The notes: generated from the sequence alone by a model not told the origin. Positions 1-11,499 are shown, counted from the first letter of the stretch. The stretch: DNA of 64,000 nt from Brasenia schreberi (GCA_036023115.1 JAYKKT010000055.1:11662501-11726500); one strand, 5' to 3'. Translations and numbers: made by a program.

Positions 1-175
1 CAAATAACATTTTCTTGATGGATGAGATGACGGAAGGAATTAATAACAAACTTGAAATATGGAGAGAAACTTTAGAAGTTAATAGCTTTTGGCTTAGTAG
101 TACAAAAATGGAATACGTGAAATGTATGATGGGTGACATAGAAGTGGCATTGACACATATGCAAATGGCAGAAGA
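1..175 (+). pseudogene. RTE-type LINE reverse transcriptase fragment
   Basis: The plus strand reads as the piece of an RTE-clade reverse transcriptase just after the catalytic FADD motif; the segment LEIWRETLEVNSFWLSSTKM matches, position by position, the better-kept copies on the minus strand near 56560-56640 and 61480-61570. The FADD motif itself is degraded to an unrelated reading here. Only about 55 codons remain and the fragment is cut by the window edge on the left, so it is a dead remnant. Neither end of the insertion can be defined. Confidence 0.7.
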
Positions 176-1397
176 TTGAGTTCTATCTGTTGTAATTAAA
201 ACCCCACGTAGCTTACCTCACTTAGCATGGGAAAAGGCTACGATTTTGGTTTTGGTTTGGCAAATTTGAAGTCATATAGGATTATTGACACCTAGAACTT
301 CTAAAATAGCAGCTGATTTGTTAAGGTGGTTTTTGTCAGCTCTAAACTCATGGAAAAGTAGGTACTTGCACTAAAGTTATGGATATCATCTCTAAAGCCA
401 TAGAAATCAGCCCTAAGTTCAGGAAAATGGTTCAACAGTCCTAAAGTTATGAAAAATGGTTCATAAGTCTAGGAAAGTGACACCAGCCTGAGCCATTAGC
501 AATGTCCTCAGCATCTATGAATGACTTTAAGGGACATCAAGGCATATATAGTAAGATAACCATTAATCCAACAGGTATGAATAGGCATCATGAAGAAGAA
601 GATGGACACCTCACCTCAACAATAACACTCCTCTTGCTTTACTTTCCTTTAGTTTTACGTTCACACATCTTGTAACTCTTAGTTGTAGCCCTATTCCTAT
701 CAATCTCAAGACGATGAAGTTCCTATTTGTTCTATTAGCTTGAGTGTTGAATGTTCTTTTTACTTCTAATAGCATAATCAAACCTGCAGCAAAGCTATGA
801 ATCACTAGAAAGCAAACAAAGAATCGCATGAAGCTGGTTTGCTCAAATAAGTTCTGGTCAAAACAATCTGCTCCTGTTAGAAAATCTGACGCTGCATTTC
901 AAGTTCTATCTCTCTATCAGTTGGCGACCTACTTCCTCTGGGCTACTGGTTGGTCGTAAGGAGTGTAGGAGGAACTCTCACCTTATTCTCTCCTGGCTGA
1001 ATCACCTCATTCAAATGTTAACATCTTCTAGCATGGGCAGCAACTCCATCTCAAACTTATTTTTGTAATCAGTAAGGATATAGAATGATCTAAAAGTTAA
1101 TAAACAAAGTGTTTTTAAAGCCAAAAAAGAAGATGAAAATCAAACTTATGACAAATAGGAACTGGAAGGATTCAAAATTTTGATAAACTTTCCAAGGATA
1201 TTGGAAGTGTGAAGTTTCCTAATATGAACCATACTGGAGGTATAAAAAGAAAATCATAATATTTAGAATGTTATAAAGTAAAAATTATATTTGTTATGCA
1301 GCTGTTAAGTGACTTAAACATATTTGAAATCTTAAAGCTAATAAGCTTCACATGAAATACTAAAATACATACAAAAGTGCCCTTCCTTACTTACCTA
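176..1397. other. No gene recognised; one degenerate short repeat
   Basis: AT-rich, stop-rich sequence with no convincing exon. At about 337-480 a loose motif of the form (c)taaagttatggaaa recurs roughly every 20-35 bases, a degenerate tandem array. Nothing else is supported. Confidence 0.4.
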
Positions 1398-1626
1398 AGC
1401 CTTTTCCGAAACTAAGTGGGGCCGGCTAGAGGGGTTGCAACAGGACTTCCTAGGAGGTCACCATCCTAATACTGTTCTCATGCAAGAATGCTTTTCGGAG
1501 TTCGGTTGGAATCCAGTGCCATCATGGTTGAAATGTCTCACCCCTTGAGACCCAACAAAAGTTTTTGTGGTTGTTGCTTGCCTAACGAAACCCTCTTCCT
1601 TTATCCAGGCTTTGGATCACCATGGG
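1398..1626 (-). repeat. SINE-like composite: leader, 5S rRNA-like block, RTE-like tail
   Basis: Read on the minus strand, three blocks follow one another. First comes a leader around 1545-1626 containing aagcctggataaaggaagag, shared with 16360-16450. Then comes a 5S rRNA-like block (1431-1543). Last is a tail at 1398-1430 resembling the 3' end of the RTE LINEs elsewhere in the window (gccggcccc, then gaaaaggctta). A short RNA-polymerase-III-type head plus a LINE-like tail is SINE architecture. Cassandra elements, miniature LTR retrotransposons that also carry 5S sequence, are the main alternative, but no LTR pair was found here. Confidence 0.5.
1431..1543 (-). pseudogene. 5S rRNA-derived sequence, degenerate
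   Basis: On the minus strand the segment follows plant 5S rRNA along nearly its full length, including tactccg-like, taggatgg, ggtgacctcctagg and aagtcctgttgca blocks in the right order and spacing. It has many substitutions and small deletions, notably in the internal promoter region (aagcattcttgcatgaga in place of the canonical box C region), so it is not a functional 5S gene. It sits between a leader and an RTE-like tail, which suggests arrival as part of a retroposon. Confidence 0.6.
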
Positions 1627-2263
1627 CAATCCTTTACATGGATAGAGTAAAAAAAGAAATACATACAAAAGCATAAAAAATGTAAATCCAGAAGAGCATT
1701 GGAAATGTACAAGAAGATTCCTTTAAAGCTTTGCAGGTGAGAGGCTTTCTTCTGCAACAGAGTTTCCCTCGTACTAGTAACTTCCAGTAACTCTTAGTCT
1801 TCTAGTTTTGGTGTCTTGAGATCAAGCAACTTGGGGATGTAGACTTAGATAAACCATATCATGGAGAGTTGCAGATAGTTTTGTATAACATGTGAGGTAC
1901 TTTTGCTTATATCTTCTGTGTGCATCTACATGAACTTCGTTGGTAAAGATATGTCAACAGTCAACCCTTTAAACCTTCACTTTTATATCACAATGTTCTT
2001 TTATTTTTCGTTTCTTCTTCTTTTCCATTGCTGTTCCGCTGTATGCAATTATGTGCTGGAAATTGATGCCATAAACTATTTGCATAACCATGTACTCAAC
2101 CTAATTTATTGATTCTTATGAGGAAAAGGGAGGAAATTGTGTTGGAAAGTACGTGGTCAAACATGAAGTCATGAATCCATGTATTGCTTGCATGTATTAT
2201 GCATTTTTCTTTAGCTCTTTTACTAGTGATTCAGTAATATAAGATGTTATTTAGGTTGTCTGT
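1627..2263. other. No gene recognised
   Basis: AT-rich sequence directly left of Copia-A, with no exon or repeat identified. It ends with gtctgt (2258-2263), which recurs at 9515-9520 and is the target-site duplication of Copia-A. It could be 5' flank or intron of the gene at 9945-11499, but no matching first exon was found. Confidence 0.4.
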
Positions 2264-2580
2264 TGTTAAATGCAATAACCGTTGGAGGGAGCCTCCAACG
2301 GCTAGTGCTGGACAGACTGGCCAACACTAGTCCTCCTTCTTCATTTCTTTCTCACTTGATGTAATATCTTGCTCTATAAATAGAGCCTTAATCAATACCA
2401 AGAACAAGTTGTTTAGTACAACGTTTGATTTGTGATTTGACTCTCTCTCTCTTGACTCTTGTTGCATTCTTGATTTGTAACATCCATATTTGGATGCTTT
2501 GATATCTTGGCGACTCAACCAACACTTTGACATTTTGTGACTTGGTCGATTCAACATTAGATTATCAATAATTATTTGCA
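2264..2580 (+). repeat. Copia-A 5' LTR
   Basis: 317-bp repeat beginning TGTTAAATGCAATAACC and ending TTTGCA. It includes an inverted GC-rich motif (ccgttgga...tccaacgg) near the start and a TATA-like ctataaatagagcc (about 2374-2387) that probably served as the element's promoter. The 3' copy is at 9151-9514. Confidence 0.9.
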
Positions 2581-2593
2581 TGGTATCATAACC
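2581..2593 (+). other. Copia-A primer binding site
   Basis: tggtatcataacc directly follows the 5' LTR and matches the initiator-Met-tRNA primer site tggtatcagagc used by plant Copia elements, with minor decay. Confidence 0.8.
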
Positions 2594-2689
2594 TTGTTTT
2601 GAAGAATTCGAGCACATTGAGAAACGTGCCAAGATTGTAAAGTTCGTGAAATCTCTCCAAACTTTAGGTAACACTAAGACCTTTGATTT

Positions 2690-3640
2690 TTGCTTAAAAT
2701 GGAGAGCAAAAATGAATCTTTTAGATGTATTCTTGACTCGAAATGCTGTCAAAGTTAGGCAAAAACTATGAAAAAATATTTTTTGTCAAAAGATTTTTGA
2801 GATTACGTTGAAGGGATAATTTAAGAACCGTTGAAGATTTGGACGATGATGATGCTTTCAAGGCACAAGAAAAATACAAGGAAGATCTAAAACTTGGGAA
2901 AAGATGGATGCAAAAATAACTTGGATTATTTGTTAAAATATGGATGAAAAACTTAGAAATAGAATTAGTGTTTTCAAAAGTGCTTTTGAAACTTGGGAGT
3001 ATTTGAAAAGGATCCACTCTAAAGATGATTTTGCCTTTCAAATTGATTTAGTGGAAATGATGATAATGCTTAAATAAGGGAATTTAAGCATTAGAGACTC
3101 ACAATGAATTTTCAGAATTATGGACTCAACTTAGAAGTTTTGATAAATTTGAAAAACTTCAAAAAATATATAAATTTTAAGAATTTTTAGACAACCAATA
3201 TTTCTTTTTATTTATGCATAGTTTAAGGGATGAATTTGAAAACATTAGATACAACTTAATACATAGAAAATCTAGACCAAAGAGGGACTCCTTTTTGACC
3301 GATCTTGTTACGGAGAAAATAAGATTAAAGAACATCAATGTTGCAAAAAAAGTCATTTTTGTCGTCTCCAAACTGGGAGCAAATATAAAGATATACAAGC
3401 CTCCTCACGTGAAAAACTCTGAAAGACTAAGAGGAGCAAACAAAAAACCACGAGACCATGGCCAAACAAGGATACAATATGTCATTATTTTAAAAAAAAT
3501 GGTCATATCAAAACCACTTGTCCTCTTCTTCAAAAGAAATATGAAAATGTGGGAGTCGTGAAGGACAAGGATGGAGGAGCTTTGCCTACTAACATCAAAG
3601 CATACATAGAAGAAATGTTCAAATAGAAGGCAAGCATTTT
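2690..3640 (+). pseudogene. Copia-A gag, broken
   Basis: The reading is spread over all three plus frames with several stops. Stretches such as [25 protein letters not shown] sequence (from about 3210) align with the better-preserved gag of Copia-B (31692-32640). A zinc-knuckle remnant (cattattttaaaaaaaatggtcatatcaaaaccacttgtcc, about 3482-3521) follows where Copia-B has an intact CCHC knuckle; the first cysteines are lost here. Non-functional. Confidence 0.75.
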
Positions 3641-3654
3641 CGAAAATGCTATTT

Positions 3655-4648
3655 CCACTTCTCAAGGTATGTCTTGGTTCTTAGACTCGGGTGTTTCTTT
3701 TCATATGATCCATTGTGATAAATCGTTAAACAATTCTCAAGATATCTTTCGAAAACATGCACAAAATTTGAAATTGAAAAAATTGGAAATTTTGAAAAAG
3801 ATCATTTTAAAATTCAAAATATAAGTTTTATACTTAAACTCAATTTAAACTTACTTTCGGTTGCTCACATTTGTGATAATAATTATATAGTCACTTTCTC
3901 AAGCATTGTGTGGTGCATGATCACCTATCGAAGAAGGTGATTTGGTCAAGACCATAGAGAAAGTGGACTATACAAAATGAATTGTTTACTTATGTCAAAT
4001 TTTGAATCTTGTAGTATTGCTCATGATGCTATACTTTGGCATAAATGACTTGGGCATTTGGATATGTATAAACTATGTAGTTTTCCTTTGTTAAAAAAAT
4101 TGGTAAACAAAAATTTGAATCTAAAGAATGTGTTCTTGGAAAAATGCATTATCTTCCTTTTGAAGAAAGAAATTATGTACCTAGCAAAGCTTTTGAATTA
4201 ATATATTTTGATGTTTGGGGTCTTACCCCTATTGTTTCCAAGAAAGGAGTTCAATATTATATAATATTTATAGATGACTTTACTTGCTTTACTTGGATAT
4301 ATCTTTTAAAATATTAATCGGAAGTATTAAAAAAATTTCTAATCTTTTGCAATACGATAAAAAATCAATTTGATTCCACTGTTAAGATTTTTAGATTTGA
4401 TTTAGGAGGAGAATACTTGTCAAATAATTTTCAAAAATTTATTGAAACTAATGGAAATTTATATAAAAAATCTTGTACAAAAACTCCTCAACAAAATAGC
4501 TTGGCTGAGAGAAATCATAGGCACATTATAAAAACATGTAGAACTATATTAATTGCTAGTAATGTGCCTAAGTTCTTATGGGCAAATGCTACTCTTACTA
4601 TTGTATACCTTATCAATAGAATGCCTTCAACTAAACTTAATGGTGGAA
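3655..4648 (+). pseudogene. Copia-A protease and integrase, broken
   Basis: Begins with a protease active-site reading [13 protein letters not shown] at about 3669, then a GAG-pre-integrase HHCC region (about 4030-4170) and an integrase core (about 4200-4640). The core contains FIDDFTCFTW and, unlike Copia-B, still retains the segment TPQQNSLAERNHR that carries the third catalytic acidic residue. Stops and frameshifts separate these blocks. The integrase ends abruptly at MPSTN followed by a stop, where sequence jumps straight into reverse transcriptase. Confidence 0.8.
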
Positions 4649-5645
4649 TGCCTTCAACAAATTGACTATGATGAAACTTTTGCTCCTGTTGGTAGAATGC
4701 CTACTATTATAATTCTCATAACTGATAGTGCTATTCAAAATTGGGATATATATCAACTTGATATAAAAATTATCTTTTTGAATAGATATTTAACTGAAGA
4801 TGTTTATATGACTCCTCTTCTAGGATTTGACGCTTCCCAGTATCATGTTCTTAAACTACAAAAGACGTATAGCTTGAAAAAAAACCCCAAGACTTGGTTT
4901 GATCAATTTGAAAAATTCATATATCTGCATAACTTTATATCTTGTTATACTAACACTGCTTTGTTTGTGCGAAAGACAGATGCATGTATTTTATTTTACT
5001 CTTATATGTGGATGATATGATATTACTGGGAATGATGAAGCAGGGATTACAGAGGTTAAATATAACCTTTACCAGGAATTTAACATGAAAGATTTAGGTC
5101 TTTTTAACTATTTTTTGGGTATTGAAATTATTAAAAACAATTGTGAATACTTTATGCCTCAAACTAAATTTGCAAATGATATAATTGAAAGATCTGGTAT
5201 CACAGACAACAAAATTATCAATACTCCTGAAGTTTTTGGTACTAAGTTAAGATCTACTGATTGAGAAAAATTATATGACCCCACCCCTTATAGACAACTC
5301 ATAGGTATCCTTACCTATCTTACTATTACCCATCCTGATATCTCTCATGCAGTACATACAACTAGTCAATTTCAGTAAACACCTACCACTATTCATATGA
5401 GTGTTATGTGAATTATTAGATGTATGAAAAATTCTACAAACAATGGTTACTCTTAACTTCTTCTTCGTCTTTTGATTTATCTGTGTATATTTATGTTGAT
5501 TGGGATGAAGATGTCAACAACAGACATTCTACGACTGGTTTTTATATTTTTCTAGGTGAATCACTATGTCTTAGAAGTTCAAGAAGCAATAAAAGGTGTC
5601 GCTCTCTTCTACCAAAGAAGAATATCGAGTCATGGCTACTGTTGC

Positions 5646-8600
5646 CAGTGTTATCTGTATCGTGGGCAACCACGACACGATACAATAACCTTTATCGAAT
5701 AGGTTATCGTGTCGTATCGTACGAGTGATACGCCAAGAAACCCGCATAAAAGGTCCCTGGTCGAACATAAACCCACATTATTGTGGATTTATGTAATTTT
5801 TTAGGAGCACTTCAACCTCTCTACCGGTGGTTTTCCTCCTCATTGGTGTTCAAGGCTCCCAAAAAAGTGCTCTACGGTGTCCGTGCAAGCCTCCTAACTC
5901 AGATTGTGATATATTTTGAGTGTTTTTTTGAATTTTTTTCTTTGTATTTGTTTTTTTGTGTTATTTGTGTTATTCTTTTTTTGAATAACAAAATATGAAG
6001 TTATTAAGTGTGTGGATATGATTTTTATTGCATTCATGAAGTAGTAGACACTCTATTTGATTGTTATGTGAAGATTGAGGATTTATAAAGTGTTTTTTAT
6101 TTTCAAGTTTTTTATTTAATTAAAGTGCTCAATTGAGATGGCAGGAAGGGGTGTTAAAGACTTTCATTCTCGGTCTGATGATTCGGTATGATAGTGGGAT
6201 ATACGAGTTGAGGGTTTCATATTAAAGATCATATGTTTATTTTGTGAGAAGGTGGTTAGTGGTGGAATTTCACAATTGAAGCACCACCTAAGCAGGGACT
6301 AGGAAAGAAGTTGCTCCTTATACAGATAAAGTTAGAAGTTTGTCAGAAGGCATTAAATGATAATATCTTCAGATGATTGAGAGCATACAAGAGAGGTGAC
6401 AACAAAAAGATTACTTAGGGATGTTTGAGGAAGATGATGATGCTATTAGATTCACTGGTAGTATTCCTTCATATGTCATAACAGAGATTGGTAGTAATAG
6501 TTCTCGACCACCAAACAGGAGAAAGAGGGTTGCTGAAGATTTTGCAAGTGAAAGTTGTAGAAGAGGAAGCTAAGGAGTAGAGAAAGAGTTGCTTCTAGCA
6601 TACATTCATTTTTTTCTCCTAGCACTACACTTGGTGCTCAACCTAGAATTCGAGCTCCTATAGCTTCAGAATAACTGCATGATCAAGCAGACCTTGAAGT
6701 GGGCAGATGGTTTTATGATGCATGCATTCCATTTAATGCAGCAAATAGTTTTTATTTTCAAGCAATGACAGATGCAATTGCTAATATTGGTCTAGGATAT
6801 AAGATGCCCTCTTATCAGAAGTTGAGAGAAAAGATATTAGATAAGACCATCATTGAAATGCAAGAATATTGTTCGACTTTGAGAGAGTCATGGAAAGAGA
6901 GAGGATGCACTATCATGGCAGGCGGATAGACAGATAGGCGAGGAAGGACCTTGCTAAACTTTCTTGTCTACTGTCTTAAAGGACTTATGTTTTTGAGATC
7001 TCTAGACATGTCAGAGGAGAGGCACACTGCAGAGATCTTAAGGTAAAGAGTTTGATAAGGTGATATGCGAGGTTGGGCTAGAGAATGTAGTGTAATTGAT
7101 TACCGATAATGCAACTAACTATAAAGCAGCTGGGAATGAGTTAACAGATACTTATGAGACTTTCTATTGGACACCATGCGTAACCCATTGTTTAGATCTC
7201 ATCCTTGAGGATATTGGTAAGATGGACGAGATAAAGGCATCAACTGAGTGTTGCCAAGATATCACCAAATTTATCTATAACCGTGCCTTTATATTGTGTA
7301 TGATGAGAAGATATACAGATGGTGTTGAGCTTCTTCGTATAGCTGCAACTCAGTTTGCAACTAATTTCTTATCTGTACAGAGTATTGTGAGATAGAAGTA
7401 AGCCTTGAAGAGAATGTTCTCCTCAGATGAATGACAACAATTTACGGAGTTGCCTCAAAATGGAAGAAATTTAAAGTTGAATGAGATTTCAGAGACAGTG
7501 TTGAGGAGTACATTTTGGAATGCATGTGTTAGACTGTTGAGGATTACATATCCTTTAATAAAAGTTTTGAGATTAGCTGATAGCGAGGAGAAACCATCTA
7601 TGGGCTACCTTTATGAAGCTATGGATAGGGCAAAAGAAGCTATTAGAAATAATTTTAATGGAAAAAAGAAAGATTATGTGCTCGTGTGGAAAATTATAGA
7701 TAATAGATTCATGCAGCAACATATTATCTAAACCCGGCATTCAAATACTCAACAAGCTTTAAAAGGAACGGTGAGGTTAATCAAGACATCATTGATTGTA
7801 TAGATAGATTAGTCCTTGATGAGAGTAGAGCAGATACTATACATCGAGAGATGAAGATATATGATAATGCTCTTCACTTAATGGGTTTGCCTGTAGCAGT
7901 TCGCAACAACACTAATATGCGCCCAGGTAAATTGTTTATCTTTGTATTTAAGTTTCTTAAATCTTATATTATTGTGGATTAAGTATCTAATGTTTGCTTT
8001 TTTTTTAGAGATGTTTGGTGGAATAGGTTTGTAAGTGATTGCCCTAACCTTAAAGATTTTGCAGTAAGAGTTGTGAGTCAAACCTATAGTGAAACAGGTT
8101 GTGAAAGGAATTGGAGTGTCTTTGAATACATCCATACAAAAAAGCACAAAAGGTTGGAACATAAGCGGCCAAATGACTTAGTTTTCATTTGTTGTAACAT
8201 GCGGCTTCACGAAAGATAATCTTGTATTAGTTAGTACTTAAAGATTCAATTCAATATATTGTTTGACTTCAATTGTTAATGTTATTTACTAATTACTTAT
8301 CTTTCTTTCTTCTAGGCAATTGGAAAAGGTAAATAGAGAAGAAAACCAATTTGATCCAATAAGTTTAGATAATTTTGATATATTAGAAGACGGAATTATA
8401 GAAGATAGCGAAGAAAATACCCTCGTAACTGAAGAAGATATTGCATGGATTAATTTAGAAGGAGCGTAACAACATTATCAAAGAGATGAAGATTTTGATT
8501 TTGAAACAGAAGGTGGTGAGGATTTTCAGCAAGGAGAAGATGAAGATTATTTAGTTGATGATCCTCATTACAATATATAAATGTAAATGTATTTTATTTT

Positions 8601-8835
8601 TTACTTCAAAATATGTAATTTGTTTCAATTGTTCAATGGTGAATGATCAAATCATCAATATGTACTAAACTTTGCATTATATGAATTCTTTTCAATTATC
8701 AAAATTTTCTTATATTTTCTTGCTTTTTTTAGATTTTTACTATTTTTTAATATTAAAGTACAATATGGTACGATACGATCCATCTGTATCGAGGATAAAA
8801 ATGATACACGATACGATACGCGTCGAACAACACTA
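5646..8835 (+). mobile_element. hAT-1 transposon nested in Copia-A
   Basis: 3190-bp element with terminal inverted repeats: left end CAGTGTTATCTGTATCG and right end, reverse-complemented, TAGTGTTGTTCGACGCG. The 8-bp direct repeats actgttgc (5638-5645) and actgctgc (8836-8843) match at 7 of 8 positions, the TSD length expected of hAT elements, and excising the element restores the Copia RNase H reading. Both subterminal regions are packed with GTATCG/CGATAC motifs, likely transposase binding sites. It inserted after Copia-A. Confidence 0.92.
6138..8577 (+). pseudogene. hAT-1 transposase (BED finger, DUF659, hAT C-terminal domain), broken
   Basis: Pieces appear in the order expected for a plant hAT transposase. 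A BED-type zinc finger reads CLFCEKVV then LKHHLS (about 6235-6300). A DUF659 core follows at about 6699-7230, including WFYDACIPFNAANS and TPCVTHCLDLILEDIGK. The C-terminal dimerisation segment, with SQTYSETGCERNWSVFEYIHT, is at about 8060-8210. An acidic tail ends near 8577. Frameshifts and stops separate the blocks, so this copy cannot encode transposase. An apparent intron lies near 7925-8010. Confidence 0.85.
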
Positions 8836-9138
8836 ACTGCTGCTAAAGAGATTTCTTGGATTACAACTGTTGTGCGAGATATAGGCATTACTCCTCAATA
8901 ACCAGCCACTATGTATTATGACAATAAAAACACCATGTACATTGCCTCCAACAATACCTTTAATGAACGCACGAAGCATAGATGAATTGTCATTTTATTC
9001 GTAAAGAGTGTTTACAAAAAAAGATCAATCTGTATTATGCCACATCAGAGATACAACTAGTTGTCTTCTTCACCAATTCTCTCTCTGCTACTCGCTTTCA
9101 CTTGTTGTTAGACAAACTTTCGGTATATACACCGTAAG

Positions 9139-9150
9139 TTTGAGGGAGGG
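9139..9150 (+). other. Copia-A polypurine tract
   Basis: tttgagggaggg immediately precedes the 3' LTR, the expected site for plus-strand priming. Confidence 0.75.
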
Positions 9151-9514
9151 TGTTAAATGTAATAATCGCTGGAGGGAGCCTCCAACGACTAATCCAGGAC
9201 AGATTGGTGTTGGCCGGCCAGCACTAGTCTTCCTTCTTCTTCATTTCTTTCTCACTTGATGTAATATCTTGTTCTATAAATAGAACCTTAATCAATACCA
9301 ATAACATCTATAAATAGAGCCTTAATCAATACCAATAACATCCTGTATAGTACAACCTTTGATTTGTGATTTGACTCTCTCGCTCTTGACTCTTATTGCA
9401 TTCTTGATTTGTGACATCCATATTTGGATGCTTTTATATCTTGGCGACTCAACCAATACTTTGACATTTTGCGACTTGGCCAATTCAACATTCGATTATC
9501 AACAATTATTTACA
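9151..9514 (+). repeat. Copia-A 3' LTR with internal duplication
   Basis: 364-bp copy of the LTR, longer than the 5' copy (317 bp) mainly because the TATA-region segment ctataaatagagccttaatc is repeated in tandem with an offset of about 38 bases (near 9274-9340). Confidence 0.88.
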
Positions 9515-9520
9515 GTCTGT

Positions 9521-9944
9521 CACAGGTTATTCATGTTCTTATCTACTAGTGATACATGCTTATGATTTGTCTCTTGTGTTTTTGAAAAGCTTGTCTCTCC
9601 AAAGTCACGCTTCTAATCTCAATATTTTTTTATTTCTTCCTGTAGTGTTTCTCTTAGTTCTTTCACTAGCAAGCAAAATAGAGAGGTAGCATCTTGATCA
9701 TATTTATGTTAGTTACCCTTGACAAAAGCATGATCTGTATCGTCTATTTTTAGTTCTTTCAGGTTTATATTTGGAAATGAGACTCACAGTAGTTCTTGGA
9801 GATCGTGAAAAATCTCAGTTTGTGGTTTCTTGATGCAGAACCGTGCAATCTGTTAGACTAACCATTTAGCCCTTCATTGCTTTGAGTTTTTCTTTTTAAA
9901 AAAAAAAAAATTAGTACTGGATCTTGAGTATTTATGTGTTACAG
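9521..9944. other. Intron or 5' flank of the DUF3007-like gene
   Basis: No coding content recognised. It ends in a poly-A stretch and the acceptor ttatgtgttacag (to 9944) directly before the first recognised exon. Confidence 0.5.
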
Positions 9945-10178
9945 GACATCCGTCAATTGCAGGAAGGCAACGCACATCAGCTTTTAGGTCTTCATACTTT
10001 GTAGCCCTCTCAAGCAAAAGCACCTTTATTAAGTCAAACATGTTCTCCAAGACATCTGAGACCATTGACCCACAATCATCAGAGAGTACAGACGGTGATG
10101 TGAAATATCCTTCTGAGCAGGAAAAGGTAAACACAGGAGAAGGTGTAGGTTTTGTCTCTGTCTCTGTTTCTGTTGGTC

Positions 10179-10238
<60 letters not shown>

Positions 10239-11499
10239 ATGTTTGTATGTATATAAACACATGTGTACATGCATACAGATACACACATTTATGTATATAA
10301 ACACATGTACACATACACACAAATACATAAAAATTATATGTATATATATACACACATATCATATATGTGCATATCTCTGTGTCCGTGTATACATGTGTTT
10401 CTGTGTGTGAAAACAGACATATATATACACACACACCAGTCCTTTCTTGTTATAAGGTTCCGTTGAGTGATTGATACATGGAACTCACTTTCTTGTATTT
10501 GGTTACCTCATCTGGTTTGTTCCGTTGATCTTTGTGATATAAACACCAATGAAATGATAGGAAGCTTGCAAATGTGGAGAAATCTCACATTTCTTAGAAT
10601 TCCTTTTCGTTATTACTTTGTCCTCTGGTTCTTACTATATAGATTAGGTTATCCACATTATTGTCAATAGTATATCTGAAAATTACTTCTTTGGTTAGCA
10701 GACGCCCTTTGGGTACACTAGAAAAGATGTGTTGCTGACAGGCCTTGGTGTTACAGTTGCTGGCGTGGCTCTTAAAAGTGGATTGGAGGTGATCATGATT
10801 GTAACTTGTTCAAGTTGTATCCATTTTCTATTTGATATTAGAGTTTTTCATGTGTGTGTGTATGTGTGTTTGTGTGCATCTATTTGATGATAATCATCTT
10901 AAACCCTTAGGGGAGTTTGTATCTCCTGTACTAACTTCCATATATATATGACAACAGTTTCTTGGAGTAGACTCTCTTCAAGCAGGCAATGCTGTTCAGT
11001 TGGTGGTGGTTCTGGGTTTGACGGTTGGGTGGATTTCTACGTACATCTTCAGAGTGTCTAACAAAGAAATGACTTATGCTCAGCAACTACGTGACTATGA
11101 GAATAAAGTCATGCAGGTGTGGTGCCCTTTCTTCTTGTTGTATGGCTGATATTCACATTGGTTCTAAACCTTTGTGCGTTGTTCTGTATTGCTGTAAATC
11201 TGGATAAGACAGCTACTATTAAGGAAACCTATTTGCAGACATACGCAAACTACGAATCATACTAAATAATGGTTCACATTTGTGTTGCCAAAATTTGGTT
11301 TCATGCTTGTGTCTCAATGCATCTTGGTTGTGGTGTTAGCCTACTTCATCTCGTTCCTTGCAATTGAAGTTTTCTTTTAATCAGCTAACTTGTCTTGCAG
11401 AAACGACTGGAAGGACTAACAGAAGCCGAACTCGAGGAGTTGCTAGCGCAAGTAGAAGAGGAGAAGCAGCAGATTGCAGGGAGTGAACAAATCAAATGA
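9945..11499 (+). CDS. DUF3007-like chloroplast membrane protein, last four exons
   Basis: Exons 9945-10126, 10702-10788, 10958-11116 and 11401-11499 join in phase through GT-AG introns and end at TGA 11497-11499. The first exon has two leading bases of a split codon, so an upstream exon with the start is missing. The encoded 5' part is Ser/Arg-rich (RTSAFRSSYF, SSKSTFIKS), like a plastid transit peptide. The core has two predicted membrane helices (DVLLTGLGVTVAGVALKSGL and AVQLVVVLGLTVGWISTYIF). The end has the MTYAQQLRDYENKVMQKRLE and LTEAELEELLAQVEEEK blocks that I recall as the DUF3007 signature of cyanobacteria and plastids. Function of the family is not established; a thylakoid or envelope location is inferred. 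Confidence 0.75.
10181..10436. repeat. Compound microsatellite, (AT)n followed by TG/TA-rich tract
   Basis: About 50 bases of uninterrupted AT repeats (10181-10231) run into a long interrupted tatg/taca/cacaca tract. It lies in the intron between the first two recognised exons of the DUF3007-like gene and creates long spurious open frames on both strands. Confidence 0.95.

Larger units (their letters stand above)
4649..9140 (+). pseudogene. Copia-A reverse transcriptase and RNase H, split by hAT-1
   Basis: Starts at [13 protein letters not shown] (about 4668) with the upstream third of the domain deleted, continues through QLDIKIIFLN and the region of the YVDD box (about 5008-5022, decayed), then RNase H ([17 protein letters not shown] near 5490-5560). 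RNase H stops at codon VMAT (5640) and resumes at AAKEISW (8838), giving a continuous reading once hAT-1 and one TSD copy are removed. It ends just before the polypurine tract. Multiple stops make it non-functional. Confidence 0.85.
2264..9514 (+). mobile_element. Copia-A, decayed Ty1/Copia LTR retrotransposon with nested hAT-1
   Basis: A complete but dead Copia element: 5' LTR 2264-2580, primer binding site from 2581, gag, protease, integrase, reverse transcriptase and RNase H remnants in Copia order, a purine tract just before 9151, and 3' LTR 9151-9514. Both LTRs begin TGTTAAATG and end in CA. The 6-bp sequence gtctgt flanks it exactly on both sides (2258-2263 and 9515-9520). The coding region has many stops and frameshifts, an internal deletion fuses integrase to reverse transcriptase near 4650, and hAT-1 interrupts RNase H at 5646-8835. 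Without hAT-1 it would be about 4.06 kb. Confidence 0.92.

Noticed and set aside
9874..10466. Long open frames on both strands (up to 186 codons)
   Set aside because: They run through the AT/TG microsatellite and give repeated Tyr-Ile or Tyr-Thr; they overlap a supported exon of the DUF3007-like gene.
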